From: Anthopleura xanthogrammica
Taxonomy: Eukaryota > Cnidaria > Anthozoa > Actiniaria > Actiniidae
Direction: 5' to 3'
Length of the DNA: 64,000 nucleotides
Assembly: GCA_964019055.1 (NCBI GenBank)
Contig: OZ025207.1
Location: forward strand, 23,070,617-23,134,616
This document shows, piece by piece, positions 36,322-48,210 of the stretch. The first letter of the stretch is position 1; the number at the start of each line of letters is the position of its first letter. The notes beneath the pieces are model-generated. The model was given only the letters and a program-made list of their open reading frames with translations, was not told the origin of the DNA and made no database searches. The position numbers and the translations under genes were made by a program.

Positions 36322-38621
36322 ATGAAGAAATACCAATCTTTTTCACTCCTTCTAGTAGTGTTATTTTTTTTCTTCTGCTTTTCTCAAAATAAGGACTTTT
36401 TAGAGACAGTCTTGAAGAGAGTAGACTTTAACAAGCTTGAGGGAAAGTCCATTAAGGTAATTTTTGTGAATAGCATTCTCAAATGTGCGTGGAGATGTCA
36501 GCGTTTTCCAGAGTGTTTATCGCTGAACGTCGCTGATCAGCCGAACAAAGATGGTTTGTACAAATGTGTGTTCTTCAGAAACAAGACGAGTAGATCCAAT
36601 GGACTCTTGAAACCATCTAAGTTTTATCATCACTATACTCTATTCGAGGTAAGATTGTTTCTTATTTATGTATTTTCAATGTCAAATCTTTGAAAAAGAT
36701 GAATCTGTGATTTGGTTGGTCTAAGGACGAAGGGCTCCCATACGCCAAGAACGTCTGTTTTACTGATCGATACACTGAAACAACCTCTGGGTTGACCAAA
36801 GCCACTGCACGGCTAACTCACAGTTTCAATTGGAATTTAGTGTGCTGGGTTTTGGGGAGGAAGGGAAACCGGGGAACCCGGAGGAAATCCCTCGGTTCAA
36901 GGGAGAGGCTAGCCATTAGTTAGCTTAATTTTTAAAACAATCGTCTGTTTATGTGTATGGACGGGAAAGCCGGAGGGGGGAGGGAGGGGGGGAGGGGGAA
37001 ATATAAAAAAATTACCTTCTTTTGGTGCGGGAAAAAAGTCTTGTATTGATGGCATCATCATTCGTCTTTATTGATTCCTCCCTCTCATGGGACGAGCATA
37101 TTTTCAAAGCTATCAAGAAGTTCAACACCAAGCCTGAAATGATAAGGAGAGCAAAGCCATATCTATCCCCAAAACACATTCTTCTCTTATATAACACGAT
37201 AGCTAAACCAACCTTGGAATACTGTTGTTCTGTTTGGGGAAATTGCTCTTCTGAACTTCTTCAGCAATTGCTTCTTGCTCAAAAACGTGCTGTTAGGATG
37301 TTACTTAATGCTGACCTTTCATCTCCTTCTGTCAACCTTTTTCAAAAGCTTGGTGTGCTTCCCATTTCTGATGTTGTTCGTCAGAGACTCGCCAACCTTA
37401 CATTTAAATGTGTAAATGACCTTGCTCCAAAGTGTCTGGCAAATAAGATTAGCCACCCACACCATCATTATGGCACTAGACAGGCTTCAAACAAACATCT
37501 AACCATTCCCAGGGCAAAATCAAATGCAGGGAAACGCCGTTTTTCTTTCTTAGCACCTTCTATCTGGAATAACTTACCTCTCGAAACTCACTCTGTTTCA
37601 CTGTCTCATAACTCATTTAACCGTAAATGTAAAGAACACTTTCTCAATCACTTAAACTCAACAACTGAACTAAACGTATCAAGGCTATACTGATTCAATT
37701 CTGATTTGTAATTTATTGATAATTAGGTTAGTTAGTTAATTTAGAATCTTTGTATAGGCAGTTTATTTACTTATTTATTGTAATGTGATGTAATTTAATT
37801 TAACGGGCCAGATTGGAAAAAGTTTTTACTTTATCTGAATACCCAAATAAAGATTTATTATTATTATTATTAGCTGATCCCCCCTGCCCTCTCACTGGAT
37901 GTTCCTAATCTTCTGATGCTCCAAGTGACCCCCGTGTGCTGCCAACTAATCAGAAATAATTCTATTCAAAACTTGTCATTCAACTGATGAAAATTTAGCA
38001 CAAGACAGGAAAAGACGTCAAATGAAACCAAACAATATCTTGTTCAACAATCATCATAATTGCGCACTAAATTAAGCATTTTCGTTACAGCCCACCGCAA
38101 GTCCCGACGCCGAGCCGACTGAAAACTTGAAGAAGTGGTTCAAGATCAACGAAAGTCCTGTCTGCTTCGGAGCAAAACACTCATTATACGGATCATTCTA
38201 CATAAAAAAGAATGGCTCTATCTCCACAGTCAAGCTAGTACACCTGTCTGGCTATGTGACGTGTAACTATAAGCACCAATCAGCAAGAAGCAACTGGGGA
38301 TGTGGTGCTTACATTAGCGATTACAATATAACCTTACCAGACAGAAAGTTCACCATAGTCACCGATGACACCAATCAGAAGATTCTTCCCCAAGATGTAT
38401 TTATCAAAAGCTTCAGTACTTTGGGCTACGATCTTCCAGGAGGATATACGTCCCAGTCCCCAGAACTGGTCTTTCCAAATTTCACCACTATGATGAATGT
38501 TACCGCTGGTCAAGAGTATCGCATCTGGTATGGACAGGATTTGAAGGACATACATGAAGATAAGAATAATGGGACTGTATGTATTGATCTATATATGTAT
38601 GGGTGGTTCGTTGTACCATAG
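36322..38621 (+). CDS. Secreted PAN/apple-domain protein with skeletal-matrix-type C-terminal module, copy A
   Basis: Two exons, 36322-36648 and 38091-38621, joined in phase 0: 285 residues. Residues 1-22 are a hydrophobic signal peptide (MKKYQSFSLLLVVLFFFF). Residues ~24-109 form a PAN/apple-like domain with Cys in KCAWRCQRFPEC and YKC. Exon 2 begins with a short Pro/Glu linker and then a Cys-containing module (ESPVCFGAKHSLYGSF, KLVHLSGYVTCNY, WGCGAY, EYRIWYGQDL, MYGWFV) that I associate with coral proteins named uncharacterized skeletal organic matrix protein 5-like; that naming is from memory and uncertain. Several N-glycosylation sequons (NGS, NIT, NFT, NVT, NGT). The protein is probably extracellular, binding partner unknown. 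Unlike larger relatives there is no EGF exon between the two modules. The intron carries a LINE insertion absent from copy B. Confidence 0.8.
37063..37871 (+). mobile_element. 5'-truncated non-LTR retrotransposon (CR1/L2-like) 3' end
   Basis: The ORF reads through the C-terminal part of a LINE reverse transcriptase ORF: LSWDEHIFKAIKKFN, LLYNTIAKPTLEYCCSVWG, LLLAQKRAVRML, RRFSFLAPSIWNNLP. It ends with a 3' UTR and a TTATTATTATTA tail. The flanks CATCATCATT and AGCTGATCC are contiguous (plus GTA) in copy B at 43241-43256, so this insertion is specific to copy A. No clear target duplication, as usual for CR1/L2 elements. Confidence 0.9.
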
Positions 38622-40679
38622 TTGAAGAACCCCATGACAACCCAATGATATCTGTATTTATAACCTTATTACATGAAATTTTCCCGACACTTTAACTATA
38701 ACAAAAAATCGCGAAATTAAAGTGTCGCGAAATTAACTTGACGCAAAAATTAAGTGACCCCCCCCCCCAATTTTTCAAAAAGCATGGATAAAAGACGTTA
38801 TTACTGAGAACCAAGTACTAGTGCATAGCAACCTATTCTCAGCGGTCTCCCTTGCGCTCAAGAGATGAGAACAATGGGAGTCTGCAGTCGCGCTTTCGGA
38901 CTAAATAGCGTAGGCGAGACTAGGAGGGTGGGTGGGTGGGAAGCCTCGCCCTTACCATAGCCGAAATGCGTCTATTGAATAGGCCATTTCAGAAACGAGC
39001 AAGGGACTGGGGACGAGTTTTGAATTTTAATCTTATTTGCAAAACTAGCAAATTTGAACAGGTTTGAATGGAAAGTAACAAAGTTACAAGCTTTCAAAAG
39101 TGTCAAAAATTTACAAAAAATGTGTGGTCACAGGTGACAAGCGTCGTCCCCAGTCCCTTGCTTGTTTCTGAAATGGCCTATAGGGTATAGAGCTGTTAAG
39201 ATGTGACGTATTTCCGGGTCCAACTGCTCATAAAAAAAACGCTAAAAATATTTTATCATGAGATTCCTGATTCAGTTCAGGCTGCGCGCGCAGCTAAAAA
39301 TAGATTTTCAAATCATTTGCATGTGGATTGGCCTACTATTTATGGGAGATCTATCTTACTTCATACTCTCTTGGAAAAACACATTGAATCCAGAAAATGA
39401 AAAATGCTATGCAAATAACAAAGATGTTATTCATTGAAAATTGATAGAAATGACAAGTTTTAATTTTAAATTAATATTTCATGTGCTCCTTAGACGAAAG
39501 CCGTTTAAACATCAATTTGGCTGAAACTACTCCAAAATATAGACTCCAAAATATAGACTCCAAAATATAGAATTAGTGTTGAATACACCTGTTAAGTTGT
39601 GACATATTTCTAGGTTCAACTGATCACTAAAACCGCTAAAATAAAGCGGAATATGTTCTCAATGAACCAACCTTCACCTGAAGCAGTTAGAACTTTGGAC
39701 AAAAATTCCTGTAAGAAAAAATAGTAAGACTGAAAAATATTTATAAACCTGCTTTTCGTGTTTAGCCCGGAAGTCGTGTTTCCATATGAGTGACGTCACA
39801 CTTAACAGCTCTCTCTCTCTCTCACTGATAAAAGTATTATTACTATTATTATCACGCCTGTTTTAAATGACAAAATATCACCTACTCATATCTTTGATCA
39901 ACACAGAGGTTGTAAGGCATTGCTTTTTGGTTTTTTTATGAATATTTTCTTATTTACTCAGGGTTAGCCTCATTTCAGCACCGGGATATTCCCAATTATC
40001 AACGGTAGAGTAAAGAATACACAACTTCAACAATACTAACACTTTGAAATTCCATGGACCTTCACTGGAACATGTGAATGTTCTACACAAAATAGATGTC
40101 ATAAAAGTCAATGTTTATTGCTCATCAATATTAAAATATCATAATGATTTCCAGTTCTTTTGTTCGACTGCACGAGCTAGATATCGTGAATGTTCGTTAT
40201 TGTGATTAACAATATACATACAACAATTACTCGATTCTGATTGGCTGATGAACAGTGCATTTTAGAGGTAATTCAGTGCAAAAACAAGGTAACACAGTGC
40301 AAATTACAATTTCCGAAAACGGTCTTGAAACCAAACTTTTTTTGATTCTGCTGTTGATAACATTATTAAGCATCAAGACTATGCATTTTTCGATCGTGAA
40401 GGAAAAAGTTTAAGCGGTAAAAACGGCTAAAAAGGTGATGATTTTGTTTGTTTTTGAATAATTTTGTTTGTCGGTTTCAGTTGAAGAGCGCGCGCTGCTG
40501 ACGCTATCCCACGTCATTGAGCGCGCGCTCAGAGTTTTTCTCGAGATTTTCAATGTCAGACGGTAAAGTTTGTAAGATTTTTCATGTATATTATTAACAA
40601 ATAATAATATGGTTTCTCGTTCAATTTGGGATAGTTCAAGATAATTCAAGATAATACTCCTAACTTATAAATGTTTAAA
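38622..40679. other. Non-coding half of duplication copy A
   Basis: Contains a 204-bp MITE (38979-39182), an element bounded by CTGTTAAGATGTGACGTATT and TGACGTCACACTTAACAG (about 39192-39812), and a copy of the ACTCAGGGTTAGCCTC family near 39953-40097. No gene seen. Confidence 0.6.
38979..39182. mobile_element. ATAGGCCATTTCAGAAACGAG MITE (copy A)
   Basis: ATAGGCCATTTCAGAAACGA and its imperfect reverse complement ending GTTTCTGAAATGGCCTAT are the termini; CAAGGGACTGGGGACGA also recurs inverted. The duplicate is at 44398-44602, and worn relatives are at about 9035-9120 and 41310-41625. Confidence 0.8.
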
Positions 40680-41032
40680 GAAGATGGCACCTCCATATTT
40701 GCAAGAACTGATTAAACTGTACACGCCCGAACGACAACTACGATCTTCATCCAAAAACTACGTAGTGACTGTTCAATATAAGCTACGAACTTACGGCTAT
40801 AGAGCTTTCAGCTCATCTGCTCCAAGACTATGGAACTCACTTCCGGACAATCTGAGAAGCTACACTGACTATGACATTCAAAGTTTCAAACGCCAGCTCA
40901 AGACTCATTTATTTGAGAAAGCCTATAATTGACTTATTGACTTATTGACTTGTTTTCTTTAATTACTTCAAGTTTCATTTTTGGATGTAAAGCGCCTATG
41001 GGCTAAAGGGAATAGGCGCTATATAAATCATT

Positions 41033-41096
<64 letters not shown>
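40680..41096 (+). mobile_element. Second 5'-truncated CR1/L2-like LINE 3' end
   Basis: The frame 40684-40932 codes APPYLQELIKLY, RAFSSSAPRLWNSLP and FKRQLKTHLFEKAY, the conserved end of LINE ORF2. A 3' UTR with GGCGCTATATAAAT and a pure (TAA)n tail to 41096 follow. It is a different element from the one at 37063, and lies between the two duplication copies. Confidence 0.85.
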
Positions 41097-42415
41097 GTTC
41101 GCACTCGTGTGTTTTTCAAAGAGCTCAAATTGCACTCGACCTACAGTCTCGTTTGAAAAACACACTAGTGCAAATTAATCCCAAATTGAACTCGAAACCA
41201 TATTATTACCTATACGAAGTCTAATTGGCGTATTTTTCAATAACGCAGGAAGATCTTATTCTTCACAATTAGTTTATTATTATTACTGAAGTTGAGAATT
41301 ACAATTTGTGAATGGGACGAGTTTTGAATTTTAATTTTAATTCTTATTAGCAAAGAAGAAGCAGAGTCCAAAAGAAGCAGAATTACAAGCCTTCAAAAGT
41401 GTTAAAAATTTACAAAGAATGTAACGCTTGTCCCCTGTAGCCATATATTCTTTGTCAATTTTTGACACGTTTGAATGCCAATAATTCTGATTCTTTTCAT
41501 TCAATCATGTTCAAATTTGCCAGACTTACTAATCTTGAGATGCTTTATCAGATAACGAAACTTTTTTGCTAATAAGATTAAAATTCGAAACTCGCCCCAG
41601 TCCTTTGCTCGTTTCCAAAGTGGCTAATTGATTTTTGAATTTTCTATTAACACTTATATCAACTAGTATCTCATATGGATTGGACTGCTTGTCTCTGGCA
41701 GCCTAGTCTAAAAATGCGTTTCTTTTTTTCCTCTACAAAAGGGGGGGGGGGAAATTGGGCAATAGCACCCATGGGTCTTCATGCTATTACCCAATAAGCC
41801 GTTGCGGGTATATTCTACAGCATTCCCGTCAATCAATGTCACTAAGTTACCAAAATGATTGATTTGGGGTTGGCCTGCATTTCGCTTTTCGCACATGAAT
41901 GCGTAGGCATGTTCTTTTTCGTTGGCTGCTGAATTCCAAGGTTTCGGTGAAGGTTTTGATAGAAATTAATCGAACATGTAAGCAAGACATCTGAGAATTC
42001 TCAAATGTTCTGAAAGGACCCTTATTTTTATTATCATTCAGACTTCAGTCAAAAACAAAACAGCGTTGTTCAGATATGATTACCAGCCCGCGGGGGACAC
42101 TAATCATCACATAACACCTAATCATAAAGACGAAAGTACTACTTCTAGATTAACAAATTATTCTGCCTTTGTTTTGTTTTAATTTTTTTTTTTTTTTTCG
42201 TATGGCTTCTCATTCATAATTATCATTTCAAAAATAAGTTCTATTTGAATCGGCAGCTGAACGGTGTTAAGCTCAGAGTCTATATGACACTGTTCGGTGC
42301 TGAACGGAATAGCAAAACATGCCAATGGCCTCCAAACGTCTCACCGTCCTGTTGACTCTTTTACTGCAGTTTTCTATTCGTTCCTGCCTGAGTGAATGTT
42401 TCGAAGTAGTCTACT
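41097..42415. other. Spacer between the two duplication copies
   Basis: Contains worn copies of the AAACGAGCAAGGGACTGG MITE (41310-41625) and a hairpin around GGGCAATAGCACCCATGGGT (41755-41795). No gene is recognised. Confidence 0.5.
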
Positions 42416-42514
42416 AAGTAAATGAGTTATATATTGATCGGAAGTTATATGTTAACAGTTAAAGCCCCTATTTCTCTCCTTTGACGACACAACGAACTAC
42501 AAGTTGCAAGAACA

Positions 42515-44015
42515 ATGAAGAAATACCAATCTTTTTCACTCCTTCTAGTAGTGTTATCTTTTTTCTTCTGCTATTCTCAAAATAAGGACTTTTTAGAGAC
42601 AGTCTTGAAGAGAGTGGACTTTAACAAGCTTGAGGGAAAGTCCATTAAGGTAATTTTTGTGAATAGCATTCTCAAATGTGCATTAAGATGTCAGCGTTTT
42701 CCAGAGTGTTTATCGCTGAACGTCGCTGATCAGCCGAACAAAGATGGTTTGTACAAATGTGTGTTCTTCAGAAACAAGACGAGTAGATCCAATGGACTCT
42801 TGAAACCATCTAAGTTTTACCATCACTATACTCTATTCGAGGTAAGATTGTTTCTTATTCATGTATTTTCAATGTCAAATCTTTGAAAAAGATGAATGTG
42901 TGATTTGTTGGGTCTAAGGACGAAGGGCTCCCATACGCCAAGAACGTCTGTTTTACTGATCGATACACTAAAAACAACCTCTGGGTTGACCAAAGCCACT
43001 GCACGGCTAACTCACAGTTTCAATTGGAATTTAGTGTGCTGGGTTTTGGGGAGGAAGGGAAACCGGAAAACCCGGAGGAAATCCCTCGGTTCAAGGGAGA
43101 GGCTAGCCATTAGTTATAGCTAAATTTTTAAAACAATCGTTTGTTTATGTGTATGGACGAGAAAGGGGGGGGTTGGAGGGGGTAATATAATAAAATTACC
43201 TTCTTTTGGTGCGGGAAAAAAGTCTTGTATTGATGGCATCATCATTGTAAGCTGATCCCCCCTGCCCTCTCACTGGATGTTACTAATCTTCACTCTTGTG
43301 AAGTTGCTGATGCTCCAAGTGACCCCCATGTGCTGCCAACTAATCAGAAATAATTCTATTCAAAACTTGTCATTCAACTGATGAAAATTTTGCACAAGAC
43401 AGGAAAAGACGTCAAATGAAACCAAACAATATCTTGTTCAACAATCATCAAAATTGCGCACTAAATTAAGCATTTTCGTTACAGCCCACCGCAAGTTCCG
43501 ACGCCGAGCCGACTGAAAACTTGAAGAAGTGGTTCAAGATCAACGAAAGTCCTGTCTGCTTCGGAGCAAAACACTCATTATACGGATCATTCTACATCAA
43601 ACAGAATGGCTCTGTCTCCACAGTCAAGCTAGTACACCTGTCTGGCTATGTGACGTGTAACTATAAGCACCAATCAGCAAGAAGCAACTGGGGATGTGGT
43701 GCTTACATTACCGATAACAATATAACCTACTCAGACAGAATGTTCACCATAGTCACCGATGATCTCAATCAGAAGATTCTTCCCCAAGATGTATTTATTA
43801 AAAGATTCAGTACTTTGGACTACGATCTTCCAGGAGGATACACGTCCCAGTCCCCAGAACTGGTCTTTCCAAATTTCACCACTATCATGAATGTTACCGC
43901 TGGTCAAGAGTATCGCATCTGGTATGGACAGGATTTGAAGGACATATATGAAGGTGACAATAATGGGACTGCATGTCTTCATGTATATATGTATGGGTGG
44001 TTCGTTGTACCATAG
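42515..44015 (+). CDS. Secreted PAN/apple-domain protein with skeletal-matrix-type C-terminal module, copy B
   Basis: Two exons, 42515-42841 and 43485-44015, phase 0, 285 residues: same length and architecture as copy A at 36322. Signal peptide, PAN/apple module and C-terminal Cys module are all intact, as are the splice sites. Compared with copy A, exon 1 has 3 amino-acid changes (two in the signal peptide, one W to L beside a PAN cysteine) and 3 silent ones. Exon 2 has 19 amino-acid changes by my hand count and about 4 silent ones. Changes cluster in ITDNNITYSDRM, the DLNQ segment and the EGDNNGTACLHV segment near the C-terminus. All cysteines except none are kept. Intact frame in both copies argues that both are functional. 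Confidence 0.8.
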
Positions 44016-45792
44016 TTGAAGAATCCCATGACAACTGAATGATATATGTATTTATTAACTTATAGCATAAAATTTTCCCACCACTTTAACTATGACAAAA
44101 AATCGCGAAATTAAAGTGTTGCGAAATTAACTTGACGCAAAAATTAAGTGACACCCCCCCCCTTTTTTTTTTCAAAAAGTAAACTGAATTTAATAATAAT
44201 TCAAAAGCATGGATAAAAGACGTTATTACTGAGAACCATGTACTAGTAGCTAGTAACCTATTCTCAGCGGTCTCCCTTGCGCTCAAGAGATGAGAATAAT
44301 GGGAGTCTGCAGTCGCGCTTTCAGACTAAATAGCGTAGGCGAGACTAGGATGGGTGGGTAGGAAGGCTCGCCCTTACCATAGCCGAAATGCGGACTGAAT
44401 AGGCCATTTCAGAAACGAGCAAGGGACTGGGGACGAGTTTTGAATTTTAATCTTATTTGCAAAACTAGCAAATTTGAACAGGTTTGAATGGAAAGTAACA
44501 AAGTTACAAGCTTTCAAAAGTGTCAAAAATTTACAAAAAATGTGTGGTTACAGGTGACAAGCGTCGTCCCCAGTCCCTTGCTTGTTTCTGAAATGGCCTA
44601 TACGGTATAGAGCTGTTAAGATGTGACGTATTTCCGGGTCCAACTGCTCATAAAAAAAACGCTAAAAATATTTTATCATGAGATTCCTGATTCAGTTCAG
44701 GCTGCGCGCGCAGCTAAAAATAGATTTTCAAATCATTTGCATGTGGATTGGCCTACTATTTATGGGAGATCTATCTTACTTCATACTCTCTTGGATTCGA
44801 AAAACACATTGAATCCAGAAAATGAAAAATGCTATGGAAACAACAAAGATGTTATTCATTGAAAATTGATAGAAATGACAAGTTTTAATTTTAAATTAAT
44901 ATTTCATGTGCTCCTTAGACGAAAGCCGTTTAAACATCAATTTGGCTGAAACTACTCCAAAATATAGACTCCAAAATATAGAATTAGTGTTGAATAGACC
45001 TGTTAAGTTGTGACATATTTCTAGGTTCAACTGATCACTAAAACCGCTAAAATAAAGCGGAATATGTTCTCAATGAACCAACCTTCACCTGAAGCAGTTA
45101 GAACTTTGGACAAAAATTCCTGTAAGAAAAAATAGTAAGACTGAAAAATATTTATAAACCTGCTTTTCGTGTTTAGCCCGTAAGTCGTGTTTCCATATGA
45201 GTGACGTCACACTTAACAGCTCTCTCTCTCTCTCACTGATAAAAGTATTATTACTATTATTATCACGCCTGTTTTAAATGACAAAATATCACCTACTCAT
45301 ATCCTTGATCAACACAGAGGTTGTAAGGCATTGCTTTTTGTTTTTTTTTATGAATATTTTCTTATTTACTCAGGGTTAGCCTCATTTCAGCACCGGGATA
45401 TTCCCAATTATCAACGGTAGAGTAAAGAATACACAACTTCAACAATACTAACACTTTGAAATTCCATGGACCTTCACTGGAACATGTGAATGTTCTACAC
45501 AAAATAGATGTCATAAAAGTCAATGTTTATTGCTCATCAATATTAAAATATCATAATGATTTCCAGTTCTTTTGTTCGACTGCACGAGCTAGATATCGTG
45601 AATGTTCTCGATTCTGATTGGCTGATGAACAGTGCATTTTAGAGGTAATTCAGTGCAAAAACAAGGTAACACAGTGCAAATTACAATTTCCGAAAACGGT
45701 CTTGAAACCAAACTTTTTTTGATTCTGCTGTTGATAACATTATTAAGCATCAAGACTATGCATTTTCTGATCGTGAAGGAACAAGTTTAAGC
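44016..45792. other. Non-coding half of duplication copy B
   Basis: Mirrors 38622-40414: a 205-bp MITE at 44398-44602, the GTTAAGATGTGACGTATT-bounded element (about 44612-45223) and the ACTCAGGGTTAGCCTC element (about 45365-45500). No additional gene. Confidence 0.6.
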
Positions 45793-47590
45793 ACAGGTAG
45801 CCCAAGCAATCTACTTATGGCAGCTTTGCAATGGTTTCATTGAAAAAAAATGAAATTGCAATAATTTTGTAAATTTTGAATAAAATGATCTTAAACTAGC
45901 AAAATGTGTTGTTCTCTTGACTCTTAACATCTCTATGAAATTTCAGATCGATTAAAAGAAGTTTACTATTTTTTTTCTCCTCACCTATAATATAGTGACA
46001 AGGCACAGGGAGCCCAATTTAGATAAAAGTAAAAGGTGAAAATAAAAACGGAAAAAAATCGCGTTTAATTAATTTTTTTAATTCCAGGTCAAGATAATGT
46101 CCTCTATAATACGAACGAGCAAAAAAATCCGTAAAAAATGGACTAGAACATTTTTTTTCGCGCGCGCCTTTGTTTTCCAATGTAATTTCCCTATGGTATC
46201 CTACGTGTGGATTTCTGTTAATATAATTTAACAAGGGAGGAAAGTCAAGTCGCCTTCTTGAACAACACAACACACTTTAAACCACGATTTCACCTTCTTT
46301 TAAACCACAAACTCCCGAAAAAACTTGACCAAAATGTTCCCTAGGATGGGGGATTCATTTTTTTAAAAGTCGTTTTGATCTTCCTCACCGATTTCTCGGA
46401 ACGAAATTTACGTGCAGAAAATTTTTCACTTGCTGCAGATTTCCTGACTATCTTCTGTACGATTCGTTAAGGCAGCGGGACTGGGGCGAGAACCAATTTC
46501 GACCTCACTACGGCTCCCGCTTAGGCATTTTGTCACGTGTACACAACCCACCATTAACCACCCCACAGGGCTAGTTTTGTTGTTGAAAAATTCTTCGACA
46601 AAGTTCGAAATTTTTACAGTTTGTTGGTTAATTTTACTTAAAAAACGAAAGATAACTACAGATAATCCATAACAATATCAGGTTTGGTGAATTTACCTTG
46701 GATGTCATTCATTCAACTTCAAATTTTGGAGATTTCCATACTTTTTCAAGACAAAGCTGCACCAAACAGATGAAAACTGGTAAAACGCCAATTATTCTAA
46801 ATTAAATACAACCAAAAGGAAGAGGAATATCTATTCTTTCGATAAAAAATGCCGAACAAAAATGTTAGATAATTGATTTAGCTGTACGATGCGCTTATTT
46901 TTACACTAAATTCCGTGATCTTAGCGGTCATTTTTTCGATGTGTAGGGCCGAAATCGATTTTTGTAAATTTCTCGGGAACCAAGTAAAATTTTTCGAAAC
47001 TAAAAAAACCCTAAGGGCTATCAATAAACAAAGTATGAGCGAAATCCATTTTTTCACTTGTGCCAATGTTTGGTCGATTTTTTACAGAAAGTCGCTCTTC
47101 ATCGCCAGAAAACCGCGCCGCTACCCATGTCACGCATGGTTAACCCGGTTCAGAAGAAAATACGGCCGGCGAAAAGTTATGAGAAATGTATCAGGGTTTA
47201 AAACAAAAAGTGTCTAAAATATAGCCTGTGTGTTGGCGGATCAAAAATGTCTGCATCACAATTTGTAATTCATTTATAGGACGTTATAACCTGCAAGAAA
47301 AATATTACTTTAATCTAAATTTGAGGTTTCCTTTTTAAATTTCAAAATGACTCCTAGAGAAATCGCACTGAAAGCAGAGGTTTGTATGAGAACGGAAAAA
47401 TAAACGAAAGTTAAATTAGTTTGTAATTCGCCGAAACAGAGAATAGACGACAAAAGAAACAAATGTCTGCATTCAGAAATATTGTTTAATTATTTGAGCA
47501 CCAGCTCGAAACTAAGTCTCGGCTCTAGGATAAAATCCGAGGTTTCCTTTCGATTGCTGAACAATAACAGCAGTTAAACAGCTTAAAAAT

Positions 47591-47783
47591 ACCTCCATGT
47601 TTCCCCGTTAAAGTTCGCAAAATGCCCTGACTTCGGGGCTTGATATCTTCGCAAAGAATAAGCCAAATCTCGTAGTTGAAACGCCATTTTGAAGAGCAAC
47701 TCTCGATCGGGGCACACAATAGCATATTTGGTCCCAATATCCAGTGGAACCCCCAGAAAATAGCGCCCGAATGTATGTACCAT
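47591..47783 (-). CDS. Possible orphan exon, unknown protein
   Basis: From an ATG at 47783 the minus strand codes about 64 residues with balanced composition (GRYFLGVPLDIGTKYAIV, LLFKMAFQLRDLAYSLRR) ending at a good donor-like GGAG|GTATTT. I see no matching downstream exon and do not recognise the sequence. It may be a first coding exon, a gene fragment or chance. Confidence 0.2.
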
Positions 47784-47932
47784 CGCAGAAAGGTCCTTAA
47801 GCCCGCGAATGAATCAGCGGTTTTTCTGTGTAGCCTGAGGCCGACGGAAATGTCAGCGGTTTTTACTAAACTGGCGGGAAATTTGAATACCGCTGACCGC
47901 ACTTGCATGTCGCGGTTTTCTGGCGATGTAAA

Positions 47933-48210
47933 TATAAACTTACGTTACCTAACATGCCTAAGACTACTGACAGGATGATGATATACCGGCTTGGGTGAAT
48001 GGGGACCACTCATTATTCATCTACTGGGAATATAAACTTACGTCACCTAACATGCCTAAGACTACAGGATGATGATATACTTGGGTGAATGGGGACCATT
48101 CATTATGTATCTACTGGGAATATAAACTTACGTCACCTAACATGCCTAAGACTACAGGATGATGATATACTTGGGTGAATGGGGACCATGCATTATGTAT
48201 CTACTGGGAA
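47933..48210. repeat. ~90-bp tandem triplication
   Basis: TATAAACTTACGTCACCTAA through TATCTACTGGGAA occurs three times in a row (starting near 47933, 48031 and 48121). The first copy has two small insertions relative to the others. Confidence 0.9.

Larger units (their letters stand above)
36223..40414. repeat. Segmental tandem duplication, copy A
   Basis: From GTAAATGAGTTATAT onward this segment is nearly identical to 42416-45792, including the PAN-domain gene, intron, 3' flank and several MITEs. Copy A additionally holds a LINE fragment (37063-37871) and about 35 extra bases near 40197. Copy B has 16 extra bases near 43292. Confidence 0.95.
42416..45792. repeat. Segmental tandem duplication, copy B
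   Basis: Near-identical partner of 36223-40414. It lacks the LINE insertion and therefore shows the pre-insertion state of the intron at 43241-43256. Confidence 0.95.

Noticed and set aside
39203..39400. 65-79 residue ORFs repeated at 44623
   Set aside because: They are conserved only because the whole segment is duplicated; they lie in repeat sequence and differ by an indel that changes the C-terminus.
47525..47978. 127- and 100-residue ORFs on opposite strands over the same bases
   Set aside because: Mutually overlapping frames in a GC-richer patch; only the shorter minus frame with a donor was kept, at low confidence.
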